A stretch of 64,000 bases of DNA from Candidatus Kirkpatrickella diaphorinae (GTDB taxonomy: Bacteria > Pseudomonadota > Alphaproteobacteria > Acetobacterales > Acetobacteraceae), in the NCBI RefSeq assembly GCF_025736875.1, contig NZ_CP107052.1:1104001-1168000 (forward strand). Direction: 5' to 3'. The translations under genes were made by a program, and so were the position numbers. The notes under the pieces were generated by a model. That model had not been told where the DNA came from and did not search any database. It worked only from the letters and a program-made list of their open reading frames with translations. Shown here in pieces: positions 45,781-56,929 of this stretch (its first letter is position 1; each line of letters begins with the position of its first letter).

Positions 45781-45907
45781 AATATGCCATCCTGAAAGGC
45801 CGGCCTGATTTCAGGTCCGAACCAGATAAACGGATCGACTACTAGGATGAGGGATGAATTCAAACCCCATCGCGCAGCGTATTTTGGACAAAAAGCGTCC
45901 AATTCTT

Positions 45908-45936
45908 CCATAATCAAACTTCCCGGAGGCGGTCAA
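45908..45936 (-). promoter_or_regulatory. Possible promoter for pal
   Basis: On the minus strand TTGACC (45931-45936, 5 of 6 to the -35 consensus), 17-base spacer, TTATGG (45908-45913, weak -10). An inverted repeat TTGGAC/GTCCAA follows at 45884-45902 and might be an operator. The remainder of 45781-46018 shows nothing else. Confidence 0.3.
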
Positions 45937-46018
45937 GTTCCCACGGAACCACCTGAGAAACCTTAATGACGTAAGTGGCGGGATCCTTGGGAAATCGGCC
46001 GCATTATGTTTTAAAATC

Positions 46019-47380
46019 TTAACCGTTATAAGGTGACCAGGCCGGGTCAGACGCACCCGTGCGCGTCGGAATCGTCCGACCATGGAAACCGGTGATATCA
46101 ATCGTGTCGATCATCGTTGAAAAACCCGCGCCGCGATGTCCGGCCCGTGTCTGACGGCAATAAGCCAGCACGCGCCCATTCGGGCAGAATGTGGGACTTT
46201 CAACCGTGAAACCCTCTGTCAGGATGCGTTCCCCCCCGCCATCCGGCCCCATGACGCCCAGAGAGAAACTGCCATTGGCAATACGGCTGAAGGCGATCAC
46301 ATCCCCGCGCGGAGACCAGACGGGGGAGCCATAACTGCCCTGACCGTAAGAGATGCGCCGTGCATTACCGCCAGATGCGCTCATGATATAAAGCTGAGGC
46401 GACCCGCCGCGATCCGAGTTGAAGACGATCTGCGTGCCATCAGGGCTGAAACAGGGGCTCGTATCAATCGCGCCGGAACTGGTCATCTGCCGTTTCGCGC
46501 CGGAAGCGAGATCAACCACCCATATGTCGGAACCGCCCGCCCGCGTGGCAGACAGCACAACCTGCTGACCATCGGGAGAAAAACGAGGCGCAAAGGAGAT
46601 GCCGTGAAATTCACCGAGCAACCGCTGCTGCGCCGATTTAATGTCGAAGAGATACACACGTGGGCGATTATTCGCGTAAGACATAAAAGCGAGGCGGTCC
46701 TGACGCGGGTCAAATCGCGGCGTGAGCGTCAACCATCGTCCTTGGGTCAGGATGTGCGCATTTTCCCCATCCTGATCCATAATGGCCAGCCGCGTCGTCA
46801 GCTGACGCCCCGGACCCGTGCGGGAAATATATGCGATGCGCGTGTCGAAATAGCCTTTCTCACCCACCAGGCGCTCATAAATGACATCAGCAATAATGTG
46901 CGCGATGCGACGCCAGTTCGCCCGATTGGCGGAATAACGCGTGCCCTGGATTTGCCCACCGGTCAGGACGTCCCAGAGACGCATTTCAACCTGCACATCG
47001 CCACTTCCCAATACATTGCCACTGACGGCGGCGCGCGCACCCTGGCTTTTCAGCATTTCAAAGTCAGGTGCGCCCGGCGATGAGGCCAGCACCTTGAAAA
47101 GCCCCGTATTGCCAAGATCCGCGGCGATGACCTCGCTGATCTGCGCACCCAGACCGGGCCCGAAGCTCGGAATGCCAATGGGGATCGGGGCGGCGCGGGC
47201 CTGATCAACCGTGATGGCCGCGCCCGACTGGCCAGAACCCTGCGCAAAACCGAAACGGGGTGAGAGGGCGGAGAGGCCGATCGCGGCCACACCCATGCCA
47301 AGAGCAGTCCGACGAGAGAGGAGGAACTGGCGCAGGCTTTCAGCCTCGTCATCAAGAATGAACCTATCAGTGCTACGCAT
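46019..47380 (-). CDS. tolB: Tol-Pal system beta-propeller protein TolB
   Basis: Periplasmic propeller protein that binds Pal and TolA during outer-membrane constriction. 453 aa. N-terminal domain (about 55-180), then six-bladed propeller with repeated SPDG/SPRG motifs (FAPRFSPDGQQVV, DTSPCFSPDGTQIVFNSDRGGSPQLY). The leader has SRRTALGMG at residues 22-30, a twin-arginine-like motif followed by a moderately hydrophobic stretch, so Tat export is possible instead of the usual Sec. Start at 47380 has GGAGG 8 bases upstream; an ATG 15 bases earlier lacks one. Confidence 0.95.
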   Translation of the reverse strand: MRSTDRFILDDEAESLRQFLLSRRTALGMGVAAIGLSALSPRFGFAQGSGQSGAAITVDQARAAPIPIGIPSFGPGLGAQISEVIAADLGNTGLFKVLASSPGAPDFEMLKSQGARAAVSGNVLGSGDVQVEMRLWDVLTGGQIQGTRYSANRANWRRIAHIIADVIYERLVGEKGYFDTRIAYISRTGPGRQLTTRLAIMDQDGENAHILTQGRWLTLTPRFDPRQDRLAFMSYANNRPRVYLFDIKSAQQRLLGEFHGISFAPRFSPDGQQVVLSATRAGGSDIWVVDLASGAKRQMTSSGAIDTSPCFSPDGTQIVFNSDRGGSPQLYIMSASGGNARRISYGQGSYGSPVWSPRGDVIAFSRIANGSFSLGVMGPDGGGERILTEGFTVESPTFCPNGRVLAYCRQTRAGHRGAGFSTMIDTIDITGFHGRTIPTRTGASDPAWSPYNG

Positions 47381-47414
47381 ATCAAGCTCCTCCATCAACG
47401 ATCCTGGCCGAAGA

Positions 47415-48410
47415 TTATGGCCTAAAAATGAACTTCAACCGGTGCACATCACCGAGCATCTGCGGCGGCAGGCGCAGTTTGGCACATGTCGGGCTTAAAA
47501 CAGCCTGGCGGGCACGCTCAGCGAAAACCTGAAAGACGGGATCAGATTCCGCCCGCCGCATTGTATCGGCGGATAATTCCGCGCGACGCGCAACGCCCTG
47601 CGCATCCACGGTGATTTCCAACGCGGCGGAAAAACTTGCGTAATTCTGCGCGGCTGTATCCTGCGTATAGCACCGCCGCACGCCCTGCCCGATGGCCCCG
47701 CGCTGCGTCGGCGTCAAGGCGCTCGTGATATCCCCTTCCGGCGCGCCAGCCCCTTTCGGGGCACCACCCTGTTTCGGATTGGCACGCGCCTTGGGCGGGT
47801 GGGTCTGCTTCTGATCAACGCGAAACGCATCAAGTGTTGAAAGCAGGGAATGGGAATCCGTCTGCATTTTCTTCGTCACATTGGGCTGCGTGATGTGAGA
47901 TGGCTGGAAAATTTTAGGCGGCGCAACGTCCCTGCGGGTCAGGGCCTGAGGCGGCACCACCTGGTGCGCTGCGGATGGCGGTGAAGGCGGGGTCGGGACA
48001 GTCTTGATCGGCTCCGCATCGTCATCCGGGAGCTTTTCCATCGGTTTGAGCTCCGGCAATGTCTGTGCGTCACTTGTCGCCGCGGGAGGGATGGGCGGCG
48101 GCGGTGGCGGGGCGGGCGGTGGCTCCTCATTCGGCACGTCTTTCGGCACGTCCGGTGAGGGCGGCGCATCCTCAGTCACAGGCGCAGGGGCAGGCGATTT
48201 TTCTTTCGAAAGCTGATCGGATTTATGCGGGATCGACGGTGGCGCATCCACATCCAACGTGACATCGACGGAGTCAGGCGGAGGTGGCTCCGGCGGGACG
48301 GATCCATGCATATAAATGACAATCCAGAGGATCACGCCAAGATGCAGCAGCCCGGACGCGACAGCTGAACGCCGGAAACGCCGCGTATCCGCAGAGAGAG
48401 GACGGTGCAA
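47415..48410 (-). CDS. tolA: TolA-like energy-transducing protein
   Basis: 331 aa with one N-terminal membrane segment (about 16-35) and a long periplasmic linker very rich in Pro (about 38-175) rather than the Ala/Lys helix of enteric TolA. A C-terminal TolA/TonB-like domain follows (about 240-331) with two Cys (RRCYTQD and PTCAKL). It spans the periplasm to link TolQR to TolB/Pal. Starts with TTG at 48410, GGGG 6 bases upstream, and no nearby ATG. It lies 15 bases after tolR. Confidence 0.88.
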   Translation of the reverse strand: MHRPLSADTRRFRRSAVASGLLHLGVILWIVIYMHGSVPPEPPPPDSVDVTLDVDAPPSIPHKSDQLSKEKSPAPAPVTEDAPPSPDVPKDVPNEEPPPAPPPPPPIPPAATSDAQTLPELKPMEKLPDDDAEPIKTVPTPPSPPSAAHQVVPPQALTRRDVAPPKIFQPSHITQPNVTKKMQTDSHSLLSTLDAFRVDQKQTHPPKARANPKQGGAPKGAGAPEGDITSALTPTQRGAIGQGVRRCYTQDTAAQNYASFSAALEITVDAQGVARRAELSADTMRRAESDPVFQVFAERARQAVLSPTCAKLRLPPQMLGDVHRLKFIFRP

Positions 48411-48425
48411 TTTCGACCCCTTCCC

Positions 48426-48860
<435 letters not shown>

Positions 48861-48863
48861 TCT

Positions 48864-49580
48864 TCAGCTCCGCTCTTCTGACTGACGGGACAGGATCGCG
48901 GCAAACTCAATCCCGAAGGAACTGAGACGCTCCGCGAAGAGGTCCAGAGCGCCGCTGGTAACGTTATAGGCGACATAGGCAGGAATGGCCGTCAGGAGCC
49001 CGATCGCGGTGGCGAAAAGCGCCTCGGAGATACCCGGCGCGACGACGGCGAGGTTGGTGTTGTGTTGCGCGGCGATGGAGCCGAAAGCATGCATGATGCC
49101 CCAGACTGTCCCGAACAAGCCTATAAAAGGCGCGACCGGGCCGATTGTCGCCAGCGCGATCAGCCGTTTGCCGAGGCGATCCATCTCCCGCGTGACGGTG
49201 ATGGTGATGGCGCGGTCGACACGTTCCCGCACGCCGCCACGGCTCATATCCGCACCGTTGATCCGGGCGGAGCGCCGCCATTCCCCCATTGCCGCGCCGA
49301 AAACGGCGGCCATGGGGTTGGAGGGTTTCGCCCCTTCCGCTTCATAAATATCGTCGAGACTGCCGCCGGACCAGAAGCGCTCCTCAAAAGCGTCCGCTTC
49401 ACGATTGACGCGCCGGACCGACATATATTTTTCAATAATGACGGCCCAGACAAAGGCGCTGCAGAAAACGAGCCCCAGAATGACAAGCTGCACGACGATG
49501 GATGCGTGCATGAAAAGGTGCAACGGGGACAGGTTGATCGCTTGCGCCCCCAGATTTGCTGTATCTACCGTACGATCCAA
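48864..49580 (-). CDS. tolQ: Tol-Pal system protein TolQ
   Basis: Inner-membrane motor subunit (ExbB/MotA family) with three membrane segments (about 25-48, 140-162, 175-197). 238 aa. Conserved features: LIALATIGPVAPFIGLFGTVWGIM and the third helix EALFATAIGLLTAIPAYVAYN. The start is TTG at 49580 with an unusually strong AGGGAGG 5 bases upstream, and no alternative Met exists before the first helix. The site lies beside two mutually exclusive hairpins. It leads tolQRAB. Confidence 0.94.
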   Translation of the reverse strand: MDRTVDTANLGAQAINLSPLHLFMHASIVVQLVILGLVFCSAFVWAVIIEKYMSVRRVNREADAFEERFWSGGSLDDIYEAEGAKPSNPMAAVFGAAMGEWRRSARINGADMSRGGVRERVDRAITITVTREMDRLGKRLIALATIGPVAPFIGLFGTVWGIMHAFGSIAAQHNTNLAVVAPGISEALFATAIGLLTAIPAYVAYNVTSGALDLFAERLSSFGIEFAAILSRQSEERS

Positions 49581-49585
49581 TCCAA

Positions 49586-49610
49586 CCTCCCTGGGGAGGC
49601 CCGCCTCCCC
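49586..49610 (-). promoter_or_regulatory. Alternative hairpins over the tolQ ribosome binding site
   Basis: On the minus strand 49604-49610 pairs with 49593-49599 (7 GC-rich pairs, 4-base loop). Alternatively 49595-49599 pairs with 49586-49590, which is the Shine-Dalgarno of tolQ (5 pairs, 4-base loop). The two folds share a strand, so forming the first frees the ribosome binding site. Confidence 0.4.
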
Positions 49611-49670
49611 GTATACACCTCAGGACTCGCGCCCTGATTTTGCTTTCTTTACGATGATTTGCCGCCCGCG

Positions 49671-50102
49671 TCACCTATCGAGATGGGCCGCACGGTACGC
49701 ACCCAACGCCGAGACAATCTGCGGCGGGAAACGCCCGGGCCTGTTCGTGGCACGATCAAGGCAGACAAGCTCAACTTCCAGACGCGCACATTCTTCGCCC
49801 TTGCGCTCAAGCACCTGCCTTATAATCGATCGCGAGATGGAAGTTTCCATTTCCTCCGAGCAGACAGTGATCTCATCATCAAGGTAAATCGGCTTGCGAT
49901 AATGGACGGTCAGGCTGCGCACGAGAAAGACACGTCCTTCCTCCTCCGCCAAATGCTGGAGGGAAATCCCATTCTGGCGCAGCAGCTCCGTTCGTGCACG
50001 GTCAGCGAAATGCAGATAGCGCGCGTGATAGACAATCCCTGCCGCGTCCGTGTCTTCGTAATAAATACGAATGGAGAATTTATGGCGCATCAATGGATCC
50101 AT
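49671..50102 (-). CDS. ybgC: Tol-Pal-associated acyl-CoA thioesterase YbgC
   Basis: Hot-dog fold thioesterase acting on short-chain acyl-CoA or acyl-ACP; it sits at the head of tol clusters, though its link to Tol function is unclear. About 143 aa. Active-site motif [17 protein letters not shown] with catalytic Asp and His. Starts at GTG 50117, ATG 50102 and ATG 50090 all overlap the end of ruvB; none has a clear ribosome binding site. It bridges ruvCAB and tolQRAB. Confidence 0.92.
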   Translation of the reverse strand: MDPLMRHKFSIRIYYEDTDAAGIVYHARYLHFADRARTELLRQNGISLQHLAEEEGRVFLVRSLTVHYRKPIYLDDEITVCSEEMETSISRSIIRQVLERKGEECARLEVELVCLDRATNRPGRFPPQIVSALGAYRAAHLDR

Positions 50103-51141
50103 CAAGCGGGAGGTCACTTTGCATCACGGCATTTCGGGGCGGTTTCAGGCCCAGATGCGCCCAGCCCCGTTCACCCAGGACGCGCCCCCGCGAAGTGCGC
50201 ATGATCAATCCCTCCTGAATTAAATAGGGCTCAACAACATCTTCTAGACTGTCGCGCGCCTCGGACAAGGCAGCGGCAAGTGTTTCAATTCCGACCGGCC
50301 CGCCATGATGAAATGTCGCAATCCGCATTAGATAACGCCGGTCCATCGCGTCCAAACCGATAGGGTCAACCTCAAGCCGCGTGAGGGCCGCATCCGCCAT
50401 TTCCCGCGTGATGGCGCGGTCTCGCGGTGCCCCCACAGCCGCGAAATCCCGCACGCGGCGCAGCAGGCGTCCGGCAATACGCGGCGTCCCGCGTGAGCGA
50501 CGGGCGATTTCCGCGGCGCCGTCTTCGGTCAGATTTACTCCAAGGCGCGCCGCACCGCGACTGACGATCGCACGTAGCTCCTCCGGTGAATAAAAGATCA
50601 GCCGTAACGGAATGCCGAAGCGATCCCGGAGGGGCGTGGCCAGTAGACCGGCACGCGTCGTGGCAGCGACCAGCGTGAAAGGCGGCAGGTCAATCCGCAC
50701 GGATCGCGCCGCGGGCCCCTCACCAATGATCAGATCAAGCCGATAATCCTCCATCGCGGGATAAAGGATTTCCTCGATCGCTGGCTGCAGGCGGTGAATT
50801 TCATCAATGAAAAGAACATCACGCGGCTGAAGATTTGTCAGAATAGCGGCGAGATCCCCGATCCGTTGAATAACCGGCCCGGATGTCGCCCGGAAACCCA
50901 CCCCCAACTCCCGCGCGACGATTTGGGCAAGGGTGGTTTTACCCAACCCCGGCGGGCCGTGGAGAAGCACATGATCCAGCGCATCGCCACGCGCCCTCGC
51001 CGCCTGAATGAAGACGGAGAGATTCTCACGACTGGCGCGCTGGCCCGTGAAGTCATCAAGCGTTTGCGGCCGCAATGTGCTTTCGGAAAAATCATCCTCT
51101 TTCCGTTCCGGGTCGATTATACGGTCCGCCGGGGCGCTCAT
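50080..51141 (-). CDS. ruvB: Holliday junction branch migration helicase RuvB
   Basis: AAA+ motor that drives branch migration with RuvA. 353 aa, normal. Walker [13 protein letters not shown] (about 61-72), Walker [10 protein letters not shown], sensor [15 protein letters not shown], and the C-terminal winged helix with [13 protein letters not shown] and [16 protein letters not shown]. The start overlaps ruvA by 4 bases. Confidence 0.97.
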   Translation of the reverse strand: MSAPADRIIDPERKEDDFSESTLRPQTLDDFTGQRASRENLSVFIQAARARGDALDHVLLHGPPGLGKTTLAQIVARELGVGFRATSGPVIQRIGDLAAILTNLQPRDVLFIDEIHRLQPAIEEILYPAMEDYRLDLIIGEGPAARSVRIDLPPFTLVAATTRAGLLATPLRDRFGIPLRLIFYSPEELRAIVSRGAARLGVNLTEDGAAEIARRSRGTPRIAGRLLRRVRDFAAVGAPRDRAITREMADAALTRLEVDPIGLDAMDRRYLMRIATFHHGGPVGIETLAAALSEARDSLEDVVEPYLIQEGLIMRTSRGRVLGERGWAHLGLKPPRNAVMQSDLPLDGSIDAP

Positions 51142-51740
51142 CGTCCGAGTTCTTTCAGCGTCAGCCCCAGGATTTTCTCGAGATTCGCCCCTTCATGGGT
51201 TTTGATAATGCGGGTCAGGACATCCCAGACTTCCACCCGGCGGAAACCGAGGCTTTCCAGAGCTGTCATGGCGTCCCCCTCAAGAGAGGAGGATGTGCCC
51301 GGCGCTGACGGACCCGCGACCGACGCGGAATCAGGCAGGCTCGCCGTTTTTGCCGATAGCTCGGAAATGATGCGGCTTGCCAGGCGCGGCCCGACCCCTG
51401 TCGCGCGGGCGAGCTGGGCCTTGTCGCCACTGGCGATGATCAGCGGCAGGGCCTCTGGCGGGCAGACGGAAAGGATCGCGAGCGCGACCTTCGACCCCAC
51501 GCCCTGCACTGTCGTTAGGGTGCGGAACCAGGCGCGCTCCCCCTGTGAAGCAAAACCGAAAAGCTGGATCGCATCTTCACGCACATGCGTCTCGATCAGC
51601 AGCGTCGCTTTCTCGGATGAAGGCGGCAAGTGCGATAAGGTCGGGCTGGATGCGGAGACAACGTACCCCACCCCGTTAACGTCGATCAGGCAGTGATCAA
51701 GCTCCGTTGCGACGACATGTCCGACGAGGCGACCAATCAT
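51138..51740 (-). CDS. ruvA: Holliday junction DNA helicase subunit RuvA
   Basis: Tetrameric Holliday junction binder. 200 aa. N-terminal OB domain ([23 protein letters not shown]), two helix-hairpin-helix motifs ([31 protein letters not shown]) and a C-terminal RuvB-contacting domain after a Ser/Pro/Ala linker. Overlaps ruvC and ruvB by 4 bases on each side, so the three are strictly coupled. Confidence 0.97.
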   Translation of the reverse strand: MIGRLVGHVVATELDHCLIDVNGVGYVVSASSPTLSHLPPSSEKATLLIETHVREDAIQLFGFASQGERAWFRTLTTVQGVGSKVALAILSVCPPEALPLIIASGDKAQLARATGVGPRLASRIISELSAKTASLPDSASVAGPSAPGTSSSLEGDAMTALESLGFRRVEVWDVLTRIIKTHEGANLEKILGLTLKELGR

Positions 51741-52243
51741 GCCATGCGCCTTCCTCGGGCATAAGCGGCGTGGCTTGCGCGATGATGGGCGTGGCAGATG
51801 GCCACGGCCAGCGCATCCGACGCATCTGCTTTTTTAATGATGGCGCCGGGTAGGAGACGCGTGATCATGAGGGTCACCTGTTCCTTCGTGGCGGCACCCG
51901 TGCCCACGACAGATTTTTTGACTTGCTTGGCACCGTATTCCGCCACAAGTAACCCCTCATAGGCCGGCACTAAAAGTGCAACGCCGCGCGCATAGCCAAG
52001 TTTGAGGGTGGAGGCGCCATTGCGGTTAACGTACGTCTCCTCCACCGCGGCTTCCTGAGGGGTATATTCCCTGATGAGCGCCGTCAACGCGCCGTGAAGC
52101 TCACACAGGCGATGCGGCACAGACTCATCACTGTCACTGCCAATCACGCCGGAAGCCACGTGGCGCATATGGTTGCCCTCAACATCGATAATGCCCCATC
52201 CTGTAAAGCGCAGACCCGGGTCAATGCCGATCAGCCGCTTCAT
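51737..52243 (-). CDS. ruvC: Holliday junction resolvase RuvC
   Basis: Endonuclease that resolves Holliday junctions. 168 aa. The start MKRLIGIDPGLRFTGWG carries the first catalytic Asp (D8); further acidic residues are in AAVEETYVN (E) and KKADASDALAVAICHAHH (D). The ATG follows the yebC stop without a gap. It begins the ruvCAB unit. Confidence 0.97.
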   Translation of the reverse strand: MKRLIGIDPGLRFTGWGIIDVEGNHMRHVASGVIGSDSDESVPHRLCELHGALTALIREYTPQEAAVEETYVNRNGASTLKLGYARGVALLVPAYEGLLVAEYGAKQVKKSVVGTGAATKEQVTLMITRLLPGAIIKKADASDALAVAICHAHHRASHAAYARGRRMA

Positions 52244-52993
52244 TCAGGCAGCCAGGGCCCGCGCGACATCGTCAGGGAGGTCGAAATTGGCGTAAACAGC
52301 CTGCACGTCGTCATTATCCTCCAGCACGTCGATCAATTTAAGGACAGAACGCGCCGTTTCCTCATTCAGCACCACGCTGTTTTCCGGCCGCCAATCGAGT
52401 TTTGCGGCCTTTGGCTCCCCGAAACGCGTTTCAAGCGCGTCGCGCACGGCAAAGAAGTTCTCCATTGCGCAGATGATCTCATGCCCGTCTTCGGAAAGGA
52501 GGACATTATCGGCGCCCGCTTCAATCGCGGCGTCCAGCATCTCCTCCTCACTTGCCACCTCGGTCGGGAAGCTAATGACACCGACATGCGCAAACATGAA
52601 GGAAACGGAATTGCTCTCACCGAGTGAGCCACCATGTTTTGAGAAAGCAGCGCGCACTTCACTCGCTGTGCGGTTACGATTATCCGTCAGACCTTCCACA
52701 ATGATGGCGACGCCCGCCGGGCCATAACCCTCATAACGCACTTCGGTGTAATCATCCCCTGCCCCCGCCCCTGAGGCTTTTTTGATGGCCCGCTCGATAT
52801 TATCCTTCGGCATGTTGATTTCACGCCCGGCCGTCATGGCCGCACGCAGACGCGGATTGGCCGTCGGATCCGGTGAGCCGGAGCGCACCGCGACGGTAAT
52901 CTCGCGCAGGACTTTCGCAAATTGCTTGGCGCGTTTCGCATCCTGCGCACCTTTGCGGTGCATGATGTTTTTGAATTGTGAATGGCCGGCCAT
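52244..52993 (-). CDS. yebC: YebC/PmpR family protein
   Basis: 249 aa. Start [23 protein letters not shown] is the family signature, with [22 protein letters not shown] and [14 protein letters not shown] following. Members act as DNA-binding regulators in some bacteria, and the related TACO1-like proteins help ribosomes through proline stretches. Genes of this family often precede ruvC, as here. ATG at 52993 is set by the family N-terminus and has GTAGGA directly upstream. It lies 22 bases after secA. Confidence 0.95.
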   Translation of the reverse strand: MAGHSQFKNIMHRKGAQDAKRAKQFAKVLREITVAVRSGSPDPTANPRLRAAMTAGREINMPKDNIERAIKKASGAGAGDDYTEVRYEGYGPAGVAIIVEGLTDNRNRTASEVRAAFSKHGGSLGESNSVSFMFAHVGVISFPTEVASEEEMLDAAIEAGADNVLLSEDGHEIICAMENFFAVRDALETRFGEPKAAKLDWRPENSVVLNEETARSVLKLIDVLEDNDDVQAVYANFDLPDDVARALAA

Positions 52994-53015
52994 TCCTACC
53001 CCCGGGCTAAGCGTG

Positions 53016-55727
53016 TCACGCCAATCGACCATGACAATGTTTGAATTTTTTGCCGGACCCGCAGGGGCACGGCGCGTTACGTGGCGTTTCTTCCATCGCG
53101 TTGAATGACAAAATTTCGGGCGACGGGTCCTTATCCGTCCGCGGCACCACATTGCCATCCACTCCGATGACCTCATCATGCGCAAAGGTCATCTGAGCGC
53201 CAAATACATCCTGTCGCGTCTCCGCAAAAGCCTCCGCCTCACGCGGGGAGAGGATTTCAATGCGGGAAAGTGTGGATGTTGTCCGATAACGCAACTCATC
53301 CAGCATATTGGAAAAGAGGTTAAAAGCCTCATGCTTATATTCATTTAACGGGTCACGTTGTCCATAGGCGCGGAGGCCGATCCCTTCACGAATCTGGTCA
53401 AGGGCATGGAGATGCTCTTTCCAGACGGAGTCGAATGTCGTCAGCAGGGCCTGCTTTTCGATGCTGCGCATCAGGGCGGGGCCGATATTGGCAGCGCGGG
53501 CAGCGGCGGTTTGCGTCGCCAGTTCCTCCACCCGTGCGGAGACGACATCCCGATCCACGCCATCCTCCTGCGCCCAATTCTGAACCGGAACATCAAGGGC
53601 GAGAAGTTGATGCAGATCCGTTTCAAGATCCGCACTCTCCCATTGTTCGGGGAAGGATTTATCAGGGATACGCGCCGCGACCGCATCCTCAATCGCGTGG
53701 GCGCGCATTTCCTCAATCACGCTGGAGACATCCTCCATCGCCATATATTCACGCCGATGCTGATAAACCTCCTTGCGCTGGTCATTCATCACATCATCAT
53801 ATTTGAGGATGTTTTTGCGCAGGTCGAAATTGCGGGCCTCGACTTTTTTCTGTGCGCGCTCCAACGCTTTATTGAGCCAGGGATGGACAATCGCCTCCCC
53901 TTCTTTCATGCCCAGTTTCTTCCAAAGCGACCCCATTTTCTCACCGCCATAAATGCGCATGAGGTCATCTTCCAAGGACAGGAAGAAGCGTGAACAGCCT
54001 GGATCACCCTGACGGCCGGAACGTCCGCGCAACTGATTATCAATCCGTCGGCTCTCATGACGCTCCGTGCCGATCACGAAGAGCCCGCCCAGGGATTTGA
54101 CGCGCTCATGGTCCTCCGCCACCTTGGCGCGCAAATCGGCCTCACGCGCGGCGCGCTCATTTTCATCTTCAGTGGCGGCGATCTGCTGCTTGATCAGCAT
54201 CTCGACATTCCCGCCCAGTTTGATATCCGTCCCACGTCCCGCCATGTTGGTGGCGATGGTGATGGAGCCGGAAGCCCCGGCCTGCGCGACGATCTGCGAT
54301 TCCATCTCATGGAAACGGGCATTCAGCACCTGATGCGGCACGCCACGTTTCTTCAGCAGGGCGGAGAGATGCTCGCTTTTTTCGATGGATGTCGTGCCGA
54401 CAAGGACAGGTTGGCGCGTCGCCGCGACTTTGGAGATGAGATCGGCCACCGCGTCGAATTTTTCCCGCGCGGTGATATAAATCTCATCATCCGTATCAAC
54501 GCGGGCGACCGGGACATTGGTCGGGATTTCCACGACATCGAGCTTGTAGATCTCGGCAAATTCATCCGCTTCCGTCATGGCCGTACCGGTCATGCCTGAT
54601 AATTTCGGGTAAAGGCGGAAATAATTCTGGAAGGTGATTGAGGCCAGAGTCTGGTTTTCAGGCTCAATATCGACTCTTTCCTTGGCTTCCAGCGCCTGAT
54701 GAAGCCCGTCGGAATAACGCCGCCCATCCATCATGCGGCCGGTGAACTCGTCAATAATAACGACTTTGCCATCCCGCACGATATATTCGACATCACGCTG
54801 ATAGAGCGTATAAGCCCGCAGGGATTGCTGCACGTGATGCGTGACCGCGACATTTTGCAGGTCATACAACCCGCCATCTGACAGCACGCCCGCATCGCGC
54901 AGGGCGTCTTCAACCGCATCCGCGCCCTGCTCCGTCAAAATAACGGAACGCGCTTTTTCATCTTTTTCATAATGCTGCGCAGTTTTGACCAGTTCCGCGA
55001 CCACCGCATCGACGGCGCGGTAAAGTTCCGACGTGTCATCGGTCGGGCCGGAGATAATCAGGGGCGTCCGGGCCTCGTCAATCAGGATACTATCCACCTC
55101 ATCGACGATGGCATGATAAAATGGCCGCTGCACCATCTCTGAGAGGCCGTACTTCATATTATCGCGCAGATAATCAAAGCCGAACTCGTTATTTGTGCCG
55201 TATGTAACGTCAGCCGCGTAAGCTTCCCGACGCTCCTCATCCGACATGTTGGAGACGATCACGCCGGTTTTGAGGCTCAGAAAACCATAAAGCCGCCCCA
55301 TCTCCTCCGCATCGCGCCGCGCAAGATAGTCATTGACCGTGACGACATGCACACCCTTGCCCTGCAGGGCGCTGAAATAAGCAGCGAGGGTTGCGACGAG
55401 GGTTTTACCCTCACCCGTGCGCATTTCAGCAATTTTGCCAGCATCCAGCACCATGCCACCGACAAGCTGCACATCAAAATGCCGCATGCCGAGCACACGT
55501 CGGGATGCCTCGCGACAGACGGCGAAAGCTTCCGGCAGAATTTTTGACGGCGCCTCCCCGGCGGCAATCCGCGCACGGAAATCATCCGTTCTGGCGCGCA
55601 ATGCGTCGTCACTCAGGGCCTGCATCTGGGGCTCAAGGGCATTGATTTCGGGCACACGCCGCTGAAAGGCTTTGAGCGAACGCTCATTTGCGGTACCAAA
55701 AAGCGCACGGGCGAGAGATCCGAACAT
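53016..55727 (-). CDS. secA: Preprotein translocase ATPase SecA
   Basis: Motor that pushes preproteins through SecYEG. 903 aa. Walker [10 protein letters not shown] (about 103-111), [20 protein letters not shown], the preprotein cross-linking domain, helicase motif [14 protein letters not shown] and the C-terminal zinc motif [14 protein letters not shown], which binds SecB and lipids. ATG at 55727 is marked by AAAGGA and by [11 protein letters not shown]; the longer frame adds an unrelated N-terminus. It begins the long minus-strand run through to glmM. 55728-56004 upstream holds only the divergent promoters. Confidence 0.97.
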   Translation of the reverse strand: MFGSLARALFGTANERSLKAFQRRVPEINALEPQMQALSDDALRARTDDFRARIAAGEAPSKILPEAFAVCREASRRVLGMRHFDVQLVGGMVLDAGKIAEMRTGEGKTLVATLAAYFSALQGKGVHVVTVNDYLARRDAEEMGRLYGFLSLKTGVIVSNMSDEERREAYAADVTYGTNNEFGFDYLRDNMKYGLSEMVQRPFYHAIVDEVDSILIDEARTPLIISGPTDDTSELYRAVDAVVAELVKTAQHYEKDEKARSVILTEQGADAVEDALRDAGVLSDGGLYDLQNVAVTHHVQQSLRAYTLYQRDVEYIVRDGKVVIIDEFTGRMMDGRRYSDGLHQALEAKERVDIEPENQTLASITFQNYFRLYPKLSGMTGTAMTEADEFAEIYKLDVVEIPTNVPVARVDTDDEIYITAREKFDAVADLISKVAATRQPVLVGTTSIEKSEHLSALLKKRGVPHQVLNARFHEMESQIVAQAGASGSITIATNMAGRGTDIKLGGNVEMLIKQQIAATEDENERAAREADLRAKVAEDHERVKSLGGLFVIGTERHESRRIDNQLRGRSGRQGDPGCSRFFLSLEDDLMRIYGGEKMGSLWKKLGMKEGEAIVHPWLNKALERAQKKVEARNFDLRKNILKYDDVMNDQRKEVYQHRREYMAMEDVSSVIEEMRAHAIEDAVAARIPDKSFPEQWESADLETDLHQLLALDVPVQNWAQEDGVDRDVVSARVEELATQTAAARAANIGPALMRSIEKQALLTTFDSVWKEHLHALDQIREGIGLRAYGQRDPLNEYKHEAFNLFSNMLDELRYRTTSTLSRIEILSPREAEAFAETRQDVFGAQMTFAHDEVIGVDGNVVPRTDKDPSPEILSFNAMEETPRNAPCPCGSGKKFKHCHGRLA

Positions 55728-56004
55728 AATAGTCCTTTTGACAACCAGAAGCTGAACGACTTCAGAAACAAGGCGCGGGATTCTAACACCAGCACCAACT
55801 ATCGCCAACACCTGCATTTACCGGGTCAAGCCCGATGTCGCGGCTTTGCACCCCCTGCAACCTTGTAGAAAGGCATGCTGGCCGCGTCCTCACGCCTGGG
55901 AAGGGGTTTTATTAAATTACGATTATTTAGCCGCCGCGTCTTGTTATGCTACCTCAAAGCCTTCATAATTCGTGACCGACGCAATTCTTTGAGGGTTAAA
56001 CAAC

Positions 56005-56898
56005 ATGCGGCTTATCCGCTCCGCGCTCCTTGGCGCCATGATCATTTCCGGCACAGCTTTGTCGTCCTCGGTTATCGCGGCACCCGCTCCAACGAAATCG
56101 ACATTGCCTGCCCCCGCAGCAAAAGAAAAAGAAAACCCCCTTATTGCCTCCGTTAATGGCGAGAAGATCTATCTCAACGATGTCAGACAGGCCGCTGCCA
56201 ACCTGCCCCCTCAGTTGCAGCGCCTCCCTGTCCAGACCATCATCGGCGCGTTGACGAACCAGATGATCAGCCAGAAAGCGGTTCAGATCGCTGCAGAGCG
56301 TGACGGGCTGGCCAAGAAGCCTGAAGTCAAGGCCATGATGGAGAATGCGGCAAACAGCGCATTACAGAATGCCTATCTCTCTGAAAAAGTCCGCCCGATG
56401 GTGACGGATGCCGCCATCCAGCAGGCTTATCAAAAAGATTACGAAGCCCATAAAAACGATATCGAGATCCACGCCCGCCACATCCTTGTCGCGACGGAAG
56501 CGCAGGCGAAAGATGCCATTGCCCAGCTCAAAAAAGGCGCCAACTTCGCTGATCTGGCTAAAAAACTCTCCACCGATAAAGGCACGGGTGCGAGTGGCGG
56601 TGATCTCGGCTGGTTCAAGAAAACCGACATGCTTCCGGCCTTCTCGGATGCTGCTTTCAAAATGAAGCCCAATACCGTCAGCCAGACACCGGTTAAAACG
56701 CAATATGGCTGGCACGTGATTAAAGTCCTCGGCAGCCGCAAGGCGAAAGTGCCGCCCTTGAATGAGGTGCGGGAGGAAATCCGTCAGCAGCTCGTGCGTG
56801 AAGACGTGCAGAAAGTGGTGCAGAACGCCATGTCACAGGTCAAAATTGTTCATTACGATGATAAGGGCAATGCTGTGGCGCCGACCAAGGCGAAATAA
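56005..56898 (+). CDS. Periplasmic parvulin-type peptidyl-prolyl isomerase
   Basis: 297 aa. Signal peptide (1-26, ending VIAAP), N-terminal SurA-like helical part (about 45-145) and a rotamase domain (about 150-245) with HARHILVATEAQAKDAI, GASGGDLGWF and TQYGWHVIKVL. It helps fold outer-membrane or secreted proteins. GAGGG lies 9 bases before the ATG. It has its own strong terminator and is divergent from secA, so export and periplasmic folding are encoded back to back. Confidence 0.93.
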   Translation: MRLIRSALLGAMIISGTALSSSVIAAPAPTKSTLPAPAAKEKENPLIASVNGEKIYLNDVRQAAANLPPQLQRLPVQTIIGALTNQMISQKAVQIAAERDGLAKKPEVKAMMENAANSALQNAYLSEKVRPMVTDAAIQQAYQKDYEAHKNDIEIHARHILVATEAQAKDAIAQLKKGANFADLAKKLSTDKGTGASGGDLGWFKKTDMLPAFSDAAFKMKPNTVSQTPVKTQYGWHVIKVLGSRKAKVPPLNEVREEIRQQLVREDVQKVVQNAMSQVKIVHYDDKGNAVAPTKAK

Positions 56899-56929
56899 TT
56901 TCGAACAGGCGATCTCAGCCATATTAATC

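Noticed and set aside
48000-48220. Gly-rich plus-strand frame opposite tolA
   Set aside because: It is the antisense of the Pro-rich TolA linker.
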